A DNA stretch of 64,000 bases, from assembly GCF_003259365.1 (NCBI RefSeq), contig NZ_QLLY01000017.1:124001-188000 (forward strand), in the 5' to 3' direction. How positions within the stretch are numbered: position 1 is the stretch's first letter; the number at the start of each line of letters is the position of its first letter. Below are positions 23,723-31,596 of the stretch, piece by piece. The translations under genes and the position numbers were made by a program. The DNA is from Streptomyces sp. PsTaAH-137. GTDB lineage: Bacteria > Actinomycetota > Actinomycetes > Streptomycetales > Streptomycetaceae. The notes under the pieces are model-generated. The model had not been told where the DNA came from. It worked only from the letters and a program-made list of their open reading frames with translations, and searched no databases.

Positions 23723-23738
23723 AGCTGGTCCTGCTTCC

Positions 23739-25016
23739 TTACAGCGTGGCGCCGGCGGGGCGCGCGGGGTCGGCCGGCGCGGGGGCCGGGATGGTCGCCT
23801 TCATGTCTTCCGACTCCCCGGTGACCAGGGTGCCGACGGGCGGCGGGGTGACGGCGGCGATGGCCGTGGTCACGACACCGGCGGGCTCGGCGGCCGGCTC
23901 GGCGCCGGTGCCGATCTCGTCGTCGGTGACGTTCGTGTGGTCGATGGAGTCGCGGCGCGAGAGCTTCCAGATGATGCCCGAGCCGATCACGAGCAGCGCG
24001 GCGGTGAGGCCGATGCCCCAGGCGCCCTGCTTGGTGAGGAACTCGGCACCCGCGCCGACCAGACCGGCGGCCGGCAGGGTCAGGCCCCACGCGACGAACA
24101 TCCGGGTCGCGGTCGACCAGCGGACGACACCGCCCTTGCGGCCGAGGCCGGAGCCCATGACGGCGCCGGAGCAGACCTGGGTGGTGGAGAGCGAGAAGCC
24201 GATGTGCGAGGAGGCGAGGATCGCCGTCGCGGCGGACGTCTGCGCGGCGAAACCCTGCTGCGGGGCGAGGTCGGTGAGGCCCTTGCCCATGGTGCGGATG
24301 ATCCGCCAGCCGCCCAGGTACGTGCCGAGCGCGATGGCCGTACCGGCCGAGATGATGACCCACAGCGGCGGGTCGGCGTCGGGCGCGATGACCCCGCCGG
24401 TGATCAGGGCGAGGGTGATGATGCCCATCGTCTTCTGCGCGTCGTTCGTGCCGTGCGCGAGGGAGACGAGCCCGGCCGAGGCGATCTGGCCGGCGCGGTA
24501 GCCCTTCGAGGTGGCCCGCGCGTCGGTCTTGGCGCTGATCCGGTAGGTCAGGCGCGTGGCGAGCATCGCGGCGAGGCCGGCGACGATCGGCGCGGCGACC
24601 GCGGGGATGAGGATCTTGGTGACGACGGTGCCGCCGTTGACCGAGGACCAGCCCATCGACATGACCGCGGCGCCGATGAGGCCGCCGAACAGGGCGTGCG
24701 AGGAGCTGGACGGCAGACCGAGCAGCCAGGTCAGCAGATTCCAGAGGATGGCGCCGACGAGCGCCGCGAAGATGACCTCTGTTCTGAGGCCGTCCTCATT
24801 GATGATGCCGCCGGAGATGGTCTTGGCGACCTCGACCGAGAGGAACGCTCCGACGAGGTTCAGCACGGCGGACATGGCCACCGCCGTCTTGGGCTTCAGG
24901 GCGCCGGTCGAGATGGTCGTCGCCATCGCGTTGGCGGTGTCGTGGAAACCGTTGGTGAAATCAAAAACCAGTGCGGTAACGATCACGATCGCAAGGAGCA
25001 GCGTGATGTGTTCCAT
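23739..25016 (-). CDS. PiT family inorganic phosphate transporter (PitH2-like)
   Basis: A 425-residue membrane carrier for metal-phosphate or phosphate/cation symport. Both inverted PiT signatures are present: DFTNGFHDTANAMATTI at the N-terminus and SLAHGTNDAQKTMG in the middle, with about ten membrane segments. The C-terminal 80 residues are a hydrophilic alanine/proline-rich tail. Its place and a PHO-box-like site upstream match pitH2 of S. coelicolor, a low-affinity transporter under PhoP. The gene is followed after 16 bases by a small membrane-protein gene. The name PitH2 is by context and recollection; the family is certain. Confidence 0.95.
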   Translation of the reverse strand: MEHITLLLAIVIVTALVFDFTNGFHDTANAMATTISTGALKPKTAVAMSAVLNLVGAFLSVEVAKTISGGIINEDGLRTEVIFAALVGAILWNLLTWLLGLPSSSSHALFGGLIGAAVMSMGWSSVNGGTVVTKILIPAVAAPIVAGLAAMLATRLTYRISAKTDARATSKGYRAGQIASAGLVSLAHGTNDAQKTMGIITLALITGGVIAPDADPPLWVIISAGTAIALGTYLGGWRIIRTMGKGLTDLAPQQGFAAQTSAATAILASSHIGFSLSTTQVCSGAVMGSGLGRKGGVVRWSTATRMFVAWGLTLPAAGLVGAGAEFLTKQGAWGIGLTAALLVIGSGIIWKLSRRDSIDHTNVTDDEIGTGAEPAAEPAGVVTTAIAAVTPPPVGTLVTGESEDMKATIPAPAPADPARPAGATL

Positions 25017-25052
25017 TTACCCAGGCTTCGGTTGGACGTCAGTGGCGGATCG

Positions 25053-25085
25053 AACGTAAGCACGTCGGGTGAACGGAAGATGAAC
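25053..25085 (-). promoter_or_regulatory. PHO-box-like direct repeats upstream of the PiT gene
   Basis: On the minus strand two adjacent 11-base units, GTTCATCTTCC (25075-25085) and GTTCACCCGAC (25064-25074), fit the Streptomyces PhoP direct-repeat unit; a degenerate third unit GTGCTTACGTT follows. They lie 48-69 bases before the start codon. PhoP control is inferred from this match and from the gene's function. Confidence 0.75.
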
Positions 25086-25178
25086 TGGGCGGGGCATCGC
25101 GGTGACCCGATCCGGAGCGGGGGCGATCCGCTTGGCCCGTGGAGGTGGCACCGACTCCGGATCGGCCCGGGAGGAGAC

Positions 25179-25211
25179 CCCTCGGAGCCCCGGAATACCG
25201 GGTTCCGAGGG
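25179..25211. terminator. hairpin terminator after the muramidase gene
   Basis: CCCTCGGA-GCCCCGG-AATA-CCGGG-TTCCGAGGG forms a long stem with small mismatches, 20 bases after the muramidase stop on the minus strand. Confidence 0.75.
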
Positions 25212-25230
25212 ACCTTGGTCCCTGGTCCGG

Positions 25231-25974
25231 CTAGCCCCGGGCGAACCTCCTCAGCTGAGCCATCGACCCGTTGAAGAGATTCTGGTCACCCGGCAGCCCG
25301 CCGCTGTTGTCGTACTGCCAGAACGTCCAGAACGACCACCCCCTGGGCAGCGACCCCGAGCTCTCGTCGTAGCGCGCGAGCCACAGGGCGTGGTTGGCGG
25401 CGAAGGCACCGCTGTTGCCGGTGCAGGTCTTCCACCAGTGGAAGTTCGTGTAGATCACCGGCCGCCGGCCGGTGAGCCGCACGACCTCGACGCTGAACGA
25501 CGTGATCCACGAGACCAGTTTGCGCTTGCTCATGCCGTAGCACTTGTGCTTGCTGTACGGGTTGTACTCGATGTCGAGCGCGGGCGGCAGCGTCCAGCCG
25601 TCCCCCAGCCAGTCCCCGCCGTTGCGTACGAAGTACGCGGCCTGGGCCCGGCCCGAGGACTCGTCGGGCACCGCGAAGTGATAGGCGCCCCGGATGATGC
25701 CGACGTTGCGGGCGCCGTCGTACTGCTTCCAGAAGTACGGGTTCTTGTAGGTCGTGGACTCGGTCGCCTTCACATAGGTGAACGTGGCCCCCTTCCTCTT
25801 CGCCTTCGACCAGTCGACGTTCTTCTGGTGCGACGAGACGTCGTGCCCCTTCGGCCTCGCCGCTGCCTGGACGGGCAGCTCCGTCAGGACCGTCGCTCCC
25901 ATGGTCAGTGCGGTGACGGTCACCGTCGCGAGCAGGCACGCACGACGACGGGACGGTTTGCTGTCACGAGCCAT
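25231..25974 (-). CDS. secreted GH25 muramidase (lysozyme)
   Basis: A 247-residue exported glycoside hydrolase family 25 enzyme that cuts the glycan chain of peptidoglycan. Residues 1-40 are a signal peptide (MARDSKPSRRRACLLA, hydrophobic core, VQAAA). The mature part starts with the GH25 signature GHDVSSHQKNVDW, and has YVKATESTTYKNPYF, the catalytic DIE in LPPALDIEYNP, and WTFWQYDNSG near the end. GGGGGAATT precedes the ATG; an in-frame start 26 codons upstream lacks support. It stands alone and ends at a hairpin. Cell-wall turnover or competition are both possible roles. Confidence 0.95.
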   Translation of the reverse strand: MARDSKPSRRRACLLATVTVTALTMGATVLTELPVQAAARPKGHDVSSHQKNVDWSKAKRKGATFTYVKATESTTYKNPYFWKQYDGARNVGIIRGAYHFAVPDESSGRAQAAYFVRNGGDWLGDGWTLPPALDIEYNPYSKHKCYGMSKRKLVSWITSFSVEVVRLTGRRPVIYTNFHWWKTCTGNSGAFAANHALWLARYDESSGSLPRGWSFWTFWQYDNSGGLPGDQNLFNGSMAQLRRFARG

Positions 25975-26138
25975 AATTCCCCCCGAATGGCGACGTGCAA
26001 ATCCCCCAGAGATTATCGGAAGATCCGGACCTGCCCGTCGAACCCCAGCCAAAAGCCCTCAGTGGGCAGATACGTGCCCATAACGGAGCTACCGGACTCC
26101 TCTCCTCCGCACCCGTCCCGCTCGCCCTCCGCGGCTGG

Positions 26139-26144
26139 CAGGAT
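26139..26144 (+). promoter_or_regulatory. -10 element at leaderless distance
   Basis: CAGGAT ends seven bases before the ATG at 26152 and no ribosome-binding site is present, suggesting that the class II aldolase mRNA starts at its ATG. Confidence 0.5.
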
Positions 26145-26151
26145 GCCCGCC

Positions 26152-26841
26152 ATGACGGACACCGGGGACACGAGGAACGCGACGGATCACGGCCGGGCCT
26201 GGGCGGAACTGGTGGCGACGGCCCGCAGAACGGTCGCCGACGGACTCGTCGTCGGCACCTCCGGCAATGTCTCCGTACGCGTCCGCGACGGCGGCAGCGG
26301 CGAGGACCTGATCCTCGTCACCCCGAGCGGGGTCCCGTACGACCGGCTGGGCCCGGACGACCTCGTCGCCGTCGGCCTCGACGGCACCCGCCGCGCCGGA
26401 ACCCTCACCCCGACCAGCGAACTGCCCCTGCACCTCGCGCTCCACCGGAACACCCGCGCGCGGGCCGTCGTGCACACCCACGCGGTGCACGCCACCGCCG
26501 TCTCCACGCTCGTCCCGGAACTCCCGCCCGTCCACTACATGGCCGCAGCCCTCGGCGGCACCGTCCGGGTCGCCCCCTACGCGACGTACGGCACCGAGGA
26601 GTTGGCCGAGAACATGCTCGCCGCTCTGACCGGGCGCACCGCGTGTCTCCTGCAGAACCACGGCACCGTCACCTACGGGGACTCCCTCGCCCAGGCCTAC
26701 GACCGCACCGCCCAGCTGGAATGGATGTGCCGCCTCTGGCTCACGGCCCACTCCGTCCCCGGACTGCGTCCCTCCCTGCTGAGCGAGGAACAGATGGCGG
26801 AGGCGGCCAGGAAGCTCGACGGGTACGGGCAGCAGCCCTAG
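26152..26841 (+). CDS. class II aldolase/adducin family protein
   Basis: A 229-residue protein of the fuculose/ribulose-phosphate aldolase and epimerase family, which cleaves or isomerises a sugar phosphate with Zn2+. The family pattern is complete: GLVVGTSGNVSVR at 31-43 (phosphate binding), VTPSGVPYD, the catalytic glutamate E90 in TSELPLHLAL, zinc ligands H108 and H110 in VVHTHAVHA, and H170 in LLQNHGTVTYG. Start 26152 is supported by a -10 box at leaderless distance; the frame is open further upstream, opposite the muramidase gene. The substrate cannot be named. It is divergent from the muramidase gene. Confidence 0.9.
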   Translation: MTDTGDTRNATDHGRAWAELVATARRTVADGLVVGTSGNVSVRVRDGGSGEDLILVTPSGVPYDRLGPDDLVAVGLDGTRRAGTLTPTSELPLHLALHRNTRARAVVHTHAVHATAVSTLVPELPPVHYMAAALGGTVRVAPYATYGTEELAENMLAALTGRTACLLQNHGTVTYGDSLAQAYDRTAQLEWMCRLWLTAHSVPGLRPSLLSEEQMAEAARKLDGYGQQP

Positions 26842-26961
26842 CCCAGCCCGGGAGCCCCGGTGCGAGGAATCCGTACGCTCATTCCGTCCCGCCCGGCACA
26901 CGCGTCACTCGCATCCTCCGTCCCGCTGGCCCGGGCGCGCCAGGGCCCCGACACTGGACGA

Positions 26962-28089
26962 GTGCGCACCGCCAAAGCGACGGCCGCTGCCGTCACCGCC
27001 GTCATCGGGGCCTCGGCCGCCGCCATCGCCGCCGGCCGCCTGGCCAGCGACGCCGCGCTCAAGGCGCCCGCAGGACGCCCCCTGCCCACCGAGCCCCGGC
27101 TCACCGTCCACGCCCTCGCCGCGGGACACATCACCCTCAGCCGGGACCTCGCCTCCCAGTACCCCGGCACCTACGGACTCGCGGGCGACGGCTTCCACGC
27201 CGTCGTCGGGCCCGTCGTCGCCTCGGCCCCGCACCCCGCGGACACCGTCGTACGCCGCCTGGAGCGGGTCACCCACGGCACCCTCGAACCCGGCGCGCGG
27301 GCCTGGCTCACGCCCCAGGTGCACATCGGCGACCCCAAGTCCGCGCTCGGCCTCGACCACGCCGACATCGACATCCCGGGCGAACTCGGCCCGCTGCCCG
27401 CCTGGTTCGTGCCCGGCGCCCGCGACACCTGGATCATCACGGCGCACGGCCTCGGCACCACCCGCGAGCACCCCATGAACCTCATGGCGTTCCTGCACCG
27501 GCAGCAGTTCCCCGTCCTGGACCTCGCCTACCGCGGCGACCTCGGCGCGCCCCGCTCCCCGGACGGCCTGAACCACCTCGGCGAGTCCGAGTGGCGCGAC
27601 CTCGACGCGGCCCTGCGCTACGCCGTGCGCTACGGCGCCCGCCGCGTCGTCGTCCTCGGCTTCTCCACCGGCGCCGCGATGGCCCTGCACGCCGCCGCCC
27701 ACTCCGCGCTGCGCGACCGGATCGCCGGACTGGTCCTGGACAGCCCGGTGCTGTCCTGGGAGACCACCCTGCGCGCCCTCGCCGCCGCCCGCCGCATCCC
27801 CGGCGCGCTGCTGCCGCTCGCGGTGCGCGCCGCCCAGGGACGCACCGGCCTGACCGGCGACCGGCTCGCGGACGCCGCCGACCCGCGCCTGCTCAAGGTC
27901 CCCACCCTCGTACTGCACGGCCCCGACGACGAGGTCGCCCCCTGGGGCCTCTCCCGCCAACTGGCCGCCCGCCGCCCGGACCTGATCTCCCTGCACACGG
28001 TCGACGAGGCCCCGCACAACGCCATGTGGAACGCGGACCCGACGACGTACGAGGAGACCCTGCGGCGCTTCCTGACACCGCTGATGTGA
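26962..28089 (+). CDS. alpha/beta hydrolase, membrane-anchored
   Basis: A 375-residue alpha/beta hydrolase-fold protein. An N-terminal hydrophobic segment (about 5-25) follows a short basic start and may serve as membrane anchor. The catalytic triad can be read as S235 in VLGFSTGAAM, the aspartate in LHGPDDEVAP and the histidine in DEAPHNAMW; the oxyanion loop is ITAHGLGTTREHP. Esterase, peptidase or thioesterase action are all possible. The GTG at 26962 is favoured: a GACACT box ends six bases ahead, fitting a leaderless mRNA. A longer frame begins at 26860. A hairpin follows the stop codon. Confidence 0.85.
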   Translation: MRTAKATAAAVTAVIGASAAAIAAGRLASDAALKAPAGRPLPTEPRLTVHALAAGHITLSRDLASQYPGTYGLAGDGFHAVVGPVVASAPHPADTVVRRLERVTHGTLEPGARAWLTPQVHIGDPKSALGLDHADIDIPGELGPLPAWFVPGARDTWIITAHGLGTTREHPMNLMAFLHRQQFPVLDLAYRGDLGAPRSPDGLNHLGESEWRDLDAALRYAVRYGARRVVVLGFSTGAAMALHAAAHSALRDRIAGLVLDSPVLSWETTLRALAAARRIPGALLPLAVRAAQGRTGLTGDRLADAADPRLLKVPTLVLHGPDDEVAPWGLSRQLAARRPDLISLHTVDEAPHNAMWNADPTTYEETLRRFLTPLM

Positions 28090-28096
28090 ATGCGGC

Positions 28097-28121
28097 GCGG
28101 GGCCCCGACGGCGGGCCCCGC
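28097..28121 (+). terminator. hairpin after the alpha/beta hydrolase gene
   Basis: GCGGGGCCC pairs with GGGCCCCGC across a seven-base loop, starting seven bases after the stop codon. Confidence 0.7.
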
Positions 28122-28190
28122 ACCCCGGGGCGGGCGCCGAACACAGGGCCGCGTTTGGGAATTCGCGGGGTCACCCTGGAGACTGCTCCA

Positions 28191-29576
28191 GTGACGTCCC
28201 GTACCCCGCGCGACTCCAGGCTCCGACTAGTCCGCCCCCGCCGCCAGCCGCTGGCCCCCGCTGCCCCGCGCCGAGTGGCCCGTCCCGCCCCGCGCCCCCC
28301 GGAGGGCACCCCGCCCCCCGCCGAACTCGCCCGCGCCGCGCGCGAGGGCCTGGCCGCCGCCGTCCGCGTGGCGCGCTGGGCGGACGCCACGCTCAGCCCC
28401 GGCAACCACACCGCCGCCGGGGACGGCAAGGGCACCCTCTCCGACGCCACCGCGCGCCGCGCCGCCGACGACCTCGGCCTGAGCGTCGAGCGGGTCCGCG
28501 CCGACTGGGACACCGCACGCCTGGCCGGCCTCGTCGAGGTGCACGGCGACAGCGCCCGCCCCGGCTGGCGGCTGCGCGCCTGGGACCGCGACGACACCGC
28601 CGTGCTGCGCGGCTGGGTCGCCCTGTTCGACGCCTGGTCGCTGGTCCATCCGGCGCCGGACGCCCTGGAGCCCGCCGCGGTCGCCGAAGTCGTCGAGGCC
28701 GTCCCGCAGTTGCTGTCCTTCCTCCAGCTCATGGCGGGCCCCGTCGCGGCGGCCCAGCTCCTGGACCTCCTCGACCAGCGGGTCGTCGAACTGCGCACCG
28801 AGCGCTGCGAGATCCCCTTCGGGCCGCAGCCGGAGCCGACCCCGCCCGAGGACACCCCGCTGCGCCCGCTGCTCGACTGGTCCCTGCACGGCCTCGCCTC
28901 CGTCGGCGCGCTCACCTACGCCGACGGACAGGCCACCCTCACCCCGCTCGGCAGCTGGGCGGTCTGGGTCAAGCTGGAGCAGATCTGCGTCGCCGCCCAG
29001 TCCCCGGCCGGGAACATCGAGGTCAGCGCCGAGGACATGCTGCGCGGCTGCGCCCGCCTGCGGCCCAACGCGGCCCGCGCCGAGTACCGGGCCTGGCTCG
29101 CCGCCCGCGACGTCGGCACCGCCGTCATCGACCTGATCGAGGCCGCCCGCGGCGAGGACGCCCTGCTGCGCGGCCTCGCCTTCGAGGCGCTGCGCGTCGT
29201 CGGCGGCCCCGCCGAGCCCGAGGTGCGGCGCGCCGCGGACGAGCCGGGTCTGCGCCCCTACGCGCTGCTCTGGCTCGCCGAGGCGGAGGGCGCCGACCCC
29301 GAGGACGTGCACACGGTCCTCACCCGCGAGGAGGCCACCTGGCTGTGGGTCGACACCGCGGCGGCCGTCGCCGACCACGGTGAGGCGCCGCTGCTCGTGC
29401 GTCACCTGGAGTCCGCCGTGCAGCCGACCGTGCCCGCGCTGATCGCGGAGGTCCGCGCCGTCGGCCACCCCCGCACCGTGCAGGTGCTCGTCGCCCTCGC
29501 CGCCGCCCACCCCGACCCGGCCCTCGCGAAGGCGGTCCGCCGCGCGGCCTTCCAGGTCCACACCGGCGGGGCCTGA
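28191..29576 (+). CDS. conserved hypothetical protein with winged-helix-like and HEAT-like parts
   Basis: A 461-residue protein I cannot assign. Residues 1-45 are basic and proline-rich. Residues 50-130 contain a run of helices (LSDATARRAADDLGLSVERV, then DTARLAGLVEV) that look like a winged-helix fold. The middle has long amphipathic helices rich in leucine and an aspartate/glutamate-rich loop. The last 150 residues (LRGLAFEALRVVGGPAEPEV and onward) look like HEAT-type helical repeats. No signal peptide or membrane segment is evident. GTG 28191 has GGAG nine bases upstream; the open frame reaches far upstream, but that part overlaps other genes. Codon use is normal for the window. Confidence 0.72.
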   Translation: MTSRTPRDSRLRLVRPRRQPLAPAAPRRVARPAPRPPEGTPPPAELARAAREGLAAAVRVARWADATLSPGNHTAAGDGKGTLSDATARRAADDLGLSVERVRADWDTARLAGLVEVHGDSARPGWRLRAWDRDDTAVLRGWVALFDAWSLVHPAPDALEPAAVAEVVEAVPQLLSFLQLMAGPVAAAQLLDLLDQRVVELRTERCEIPFGPQPEPTPPEDTPLRPLLDWSLHGLASVGALTYADGQATLTPLGSWAVWVKLEQICVAAQSPAGNIEVSAEDMLRGCARLRPNAARAEYRAWLAARDVGTAVIDLIEAARGEDALLRGLAFEALRVVGGPAEPEVRRAADEPGLRPYALLWLAEAEGADPEDVHTVLTREEATWLWVDTAAAVADHGEAPLLVRHLESAVQPTVPALIAEVRAVGHPRTVQVLVALAAAHPDPALAKAVRRAAFQVHTGGA

Positions 29577-29594
29577 CGGCTCACGCCCGCTGGG

Positions 29595-30482
29595 CTAGCC
29601 GAAGGTGTTGCAGCGGCCCATGTCGCCGGTCCTGTAGCCCTGGTAGAACCACTGCTGGCGCTGCTGGGCCGAGCCGTGCGTCCACGACTCGGGCGTCACC
29701 CGGCCCTGGAAACGCTCCTGGATCCGGTCGTCGCCCACCGCGGCGGCCGCGTCCAGACCGTCCTGGATGTCGGCGTCGGTCAGGCTGGTGATCAGCGGGC
29801 GCCCGGTCGACTCGTCGGGCGTCCGCGTCGCGCCGTGGGCCCACACGCCCGCGTAGCAGTCGGCCTGGAGCTCCACCTTCACGGCGTTGCTGTTCTGCCC
29901 CGTGCGGCCGTCCTGCGAGCGCGACAGCGTGCCCATCAGGTTCTGCACGTGGTGCCCGTACTCGTGCGCCACGACGTACGCCTGCGCGAACGGTCCGCCG
30001 CTGGAGCCGAACTTGGTGCGCAGCTCGTCGAAGAAGCCGAGGTCGAGATAGACCTTGCGGTCGCCGGGGCAGTAGAAGGGCCCCACGGCCGACGTCGCCG
30101 CCCCGCACGCGGTGCTCACCCGGTTGGTGAAGAACACCGTGGAGGCGCCGCTGTAACGGGCGTTGCGGCGCGCGAACTCCTGCCGCCAGAAGTCCTGCAC
30201 GCTGTTGACCACCGCGACGATCCGGCAGTCGTCCTTGCTGTTGGCGTCCGATCCCGTACGGCACTGCTGCTGGACCTGCGCCGCGCTCGACACGGACGTC
30301 GCGGGCGTGCCGGAGCCGTCCGAGGAGAGGCCGAACTGGTCGGTGCCGAAGAACAGGCCGAGCACCAGCGCCAGCAGACCGGCGAGACCGCCGCCGATCG
30401 TCGCCCGCCCGCCGGGCACCCGGCTGCCCCGCTGGTCCTGGACCTCGGACGTGTCCAGGTTGGCGTCGTCGTCGAACTGCAT
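29595..30482 (-). CDS. membrane-anchored neutral zinc metallopeptidase (YpfJ family)
   Basis: A 295-residue zincin of the YpfJ/KPN_02809 family. The N-terminus MQFDDDANLDTSEVQDQRG is family-typical; residues 28-50 (TIGGGLAGLLALVLGLFFG) are a membrane anchor; the catalytic zinc site is H173-E174-x-x-H177 in VVAHEYGHHVQNL, with the further ligand region ELQADCYAGVWAH. Four or more cysteines in the external domain may form disulfides. The substrates are unknown. It is convergent with the preceding gene and divergent from a membrane-associated protein gene across a 230-base gap. Confidence 0.93.
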   Translation of the reverse strand: MQFDDDANLDTSEVQDQRGSRVPGGRATIGGGLAGLLALVLGLFFGTDQFGLSSDGSGTPATSVSSAAQVQQQCRTGSDANSKDDCRIVAVVNSVQDFWRQEFARRNARYSGASTVFFTNRVSTACGAATSAVGPFYCPGDRKVYLDLGFFDELRTKFGSSGGPFAQAYVVAHEYGHHVQNLMGTLSRSQDGRTGQNSNAVKVELQADCYAGVWAHGATRTPDESTGRPLITSLTDADIQDGLDAAAAVGDDRIQERFQGRVTPESWTHGSAQQRQQWFYQGYRTGDMGRCNTFG

Positions 30483-30671
30483 GCTCGTACCGCCCTCTCG
30501 CCGGAACCCACCCTGATCATCCTGTTACGTGCCGCGGGGCCCGGCCCTGATCCGGCGGCCGAACGGGGGACGCGCGCGCCCGCGCACGCCGTGTCGCCGT
30601 CGCCCGGCGACCCGCTCACCCGGCTCCACGGCTACGCTCCGCACCTGATTCGTGGCCTTTCGTGAGAAATC

Positions 30672-30692
30672 TCGTGGTTCGTGGTTCGTGGT
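30672..30692. repeat. TCGTGGT tandem trimer
   Basis: Three exact copies of the 7-base unit TCGTGGT in a row, with related TTCGTGG at 30649 and TTCGTGA at 30659. They lie 20 bases before the ATG of the next gene. Confidence 0.8.
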
Positions 30693-30712
30693 GAGGAATG
30701 AGGGGGCGTGCG

Positions 30713-31501
30713 ATGGCGGTGCTGCCGCTCGACGCGACAGCAGGGCAGAGCCCCGCACGGCCTGCGGCGCGTCCCGTACGTCCGCCGAGGCGCCGGCCGC
30801 GCGCCGCGTCCCTCCTGCCGCCGCTCGCCGTCCTGCTCGCGCTGCTGCTGATCGGCGCGGCCCAGGGCGCGCGCCCGCACCCGTTCGGCGACCACCTCGC
30901 GCGCGTGGCGGGCGGTTCCGGCGCGTCCGCGCCCGCCCTGCGCATGAGCGGCGGCGCGGTCGAGGCGTACGACGCGGAGGGGACCCGCTGGCGGCACGCG
31001 CGTGAGGGGCGGCGGGCGCTCGCCGTGCTGCCCGCCGCCGGGCATGCCTTCGCGCTGTGGAGCGACGGCCTGGTCACCGACACCGAGCGCCGCACCGCGG
31101 CCGCCGTGCGCTGGCACCGCGCGGTCCCGGACGCCGCACCCTGGCTGCGCACCCCGGGGGCGCACGGCGGCGCCGGGGTCCTCCAGCCGCTCGACCCGGC
31201 GGCCCGGATGCTCGCCGTCGTCACCCCGCACCGCATCGCCGCCTACCGCACCGCCGACGGCGACCTGCGCTGGGTGCTGCCCGCGCGCGCGGGCTGCGCG
31301 TTCGCCCCGGCGAGCACCGCGCGGCGGGGGGCCGCACTGCTGATCGCACAGCCCTGCGCGGGAGACGACACCGCCTGGACCGAGCAGATCGTCGCCGTCG
31401 ACGACCTCGGCGGGATCGCCCCGGACCGGACGCCCCTGGGCAACGAGCTGCCGGAGCCCGGTCCGGGACGCGTGGGAAAAGCCCTTGCATCCCACCGGTA
31501 A
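30713..31501 (+). CDS. membrane-anchored protein with PQQ/WD-like propeller features
   Basis: A 262-residue protein of unknown role. After an arginine/proline-rich start comes one hydrophobic helix (about 31-50, ASLLPPLAVLLALLLIGAA). The rest is probably extracytoplasmic and strand-rich, with repeated blade-like pieces such as GAVEAYDAEGTRWRHAREG and HRIAAYRTADGDLRWVLPA that resemble PQQ-type propeller blades. Two cysteines (ARAGCAF and AQPCAGD) may form a disulfide. ATG 30713 has GAGGGGG six bases upstream; an ATG at 30698 is possible. The stop codon TAA at 31499-31501 is part of the -10 box of the next transcript. Confidence 0.75.
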   Translation: MAVLPLDATAGQSPARPAARPVRPPRRRPRAASLLPPLAVLLALLLIGAAQGARPHPFGDHLARVAGGSGASAPALRMSGGAVEAYDAEGTRWRHAREGRRALAVLPAAGHAFALWSDGLVTDTERRTAAAVRWHRAVPDAAPWLRTPGAHGGAGVLQPLDPAARMLAVVTPHRIAAYRTADGDLRWVLPARAGCAFAPASTARRGAALLIAQPCAGDDTAWTEQIVAVDDLGGIAPDRTPLGNELPEPGPGRVGKALASHR

Positions 31502-31504
31502 GCT
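31499..31504 (+). promoter_or_regulatory. -10 element for the ABC-F leader transcript
   Basis: TAAGCT overlaps the upstream stop codon and ends seven bases before the ATG of the tiny leader ORF at 31512, consistent with a leaderless start there. A clear -35 was not seen. Confidence 0.5.
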
Positions 31505-31511
31505 GGGCTGT

Positions 31512-31538
31512 ATGACGTTTCTTCTCTGGGTGCATTAG
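31512..31538 (+). CDS. putative leader peptide MTFLLWVH upstream of ABC-F gene
   Basis: An eight-codon frame, ATG to TAG, encodes MTFLLWVH. It is too short for normal gene finding, but it starts seven bases after a -10 box and ends 58 bases before the ABC-F start codon. Short leader ORFs ahead of ABC-F genes in actinobacteria and firmicutes are known to sense stalled ribosomes and release attenuation. I cannot prove translation here; conservation in other Streptomyces would be decisive. Confidence 0.55.
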   Translation: MTFLLWVH

Positions 31539-31596
31539 CGGCGCAGACCGGCCCCCGACCCGTCAATCAGCCGTTCACTGCCCTGGAGACCCACCC

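Noticed and set aside
25995..29576. A very long plus-strand open frame of 1193 codons
   Set aside because: Only its last part (from 28191) looks like a protein; the rest is an arginine/proline-rich shadow of the aldolase and hydrolase genes in another frame.
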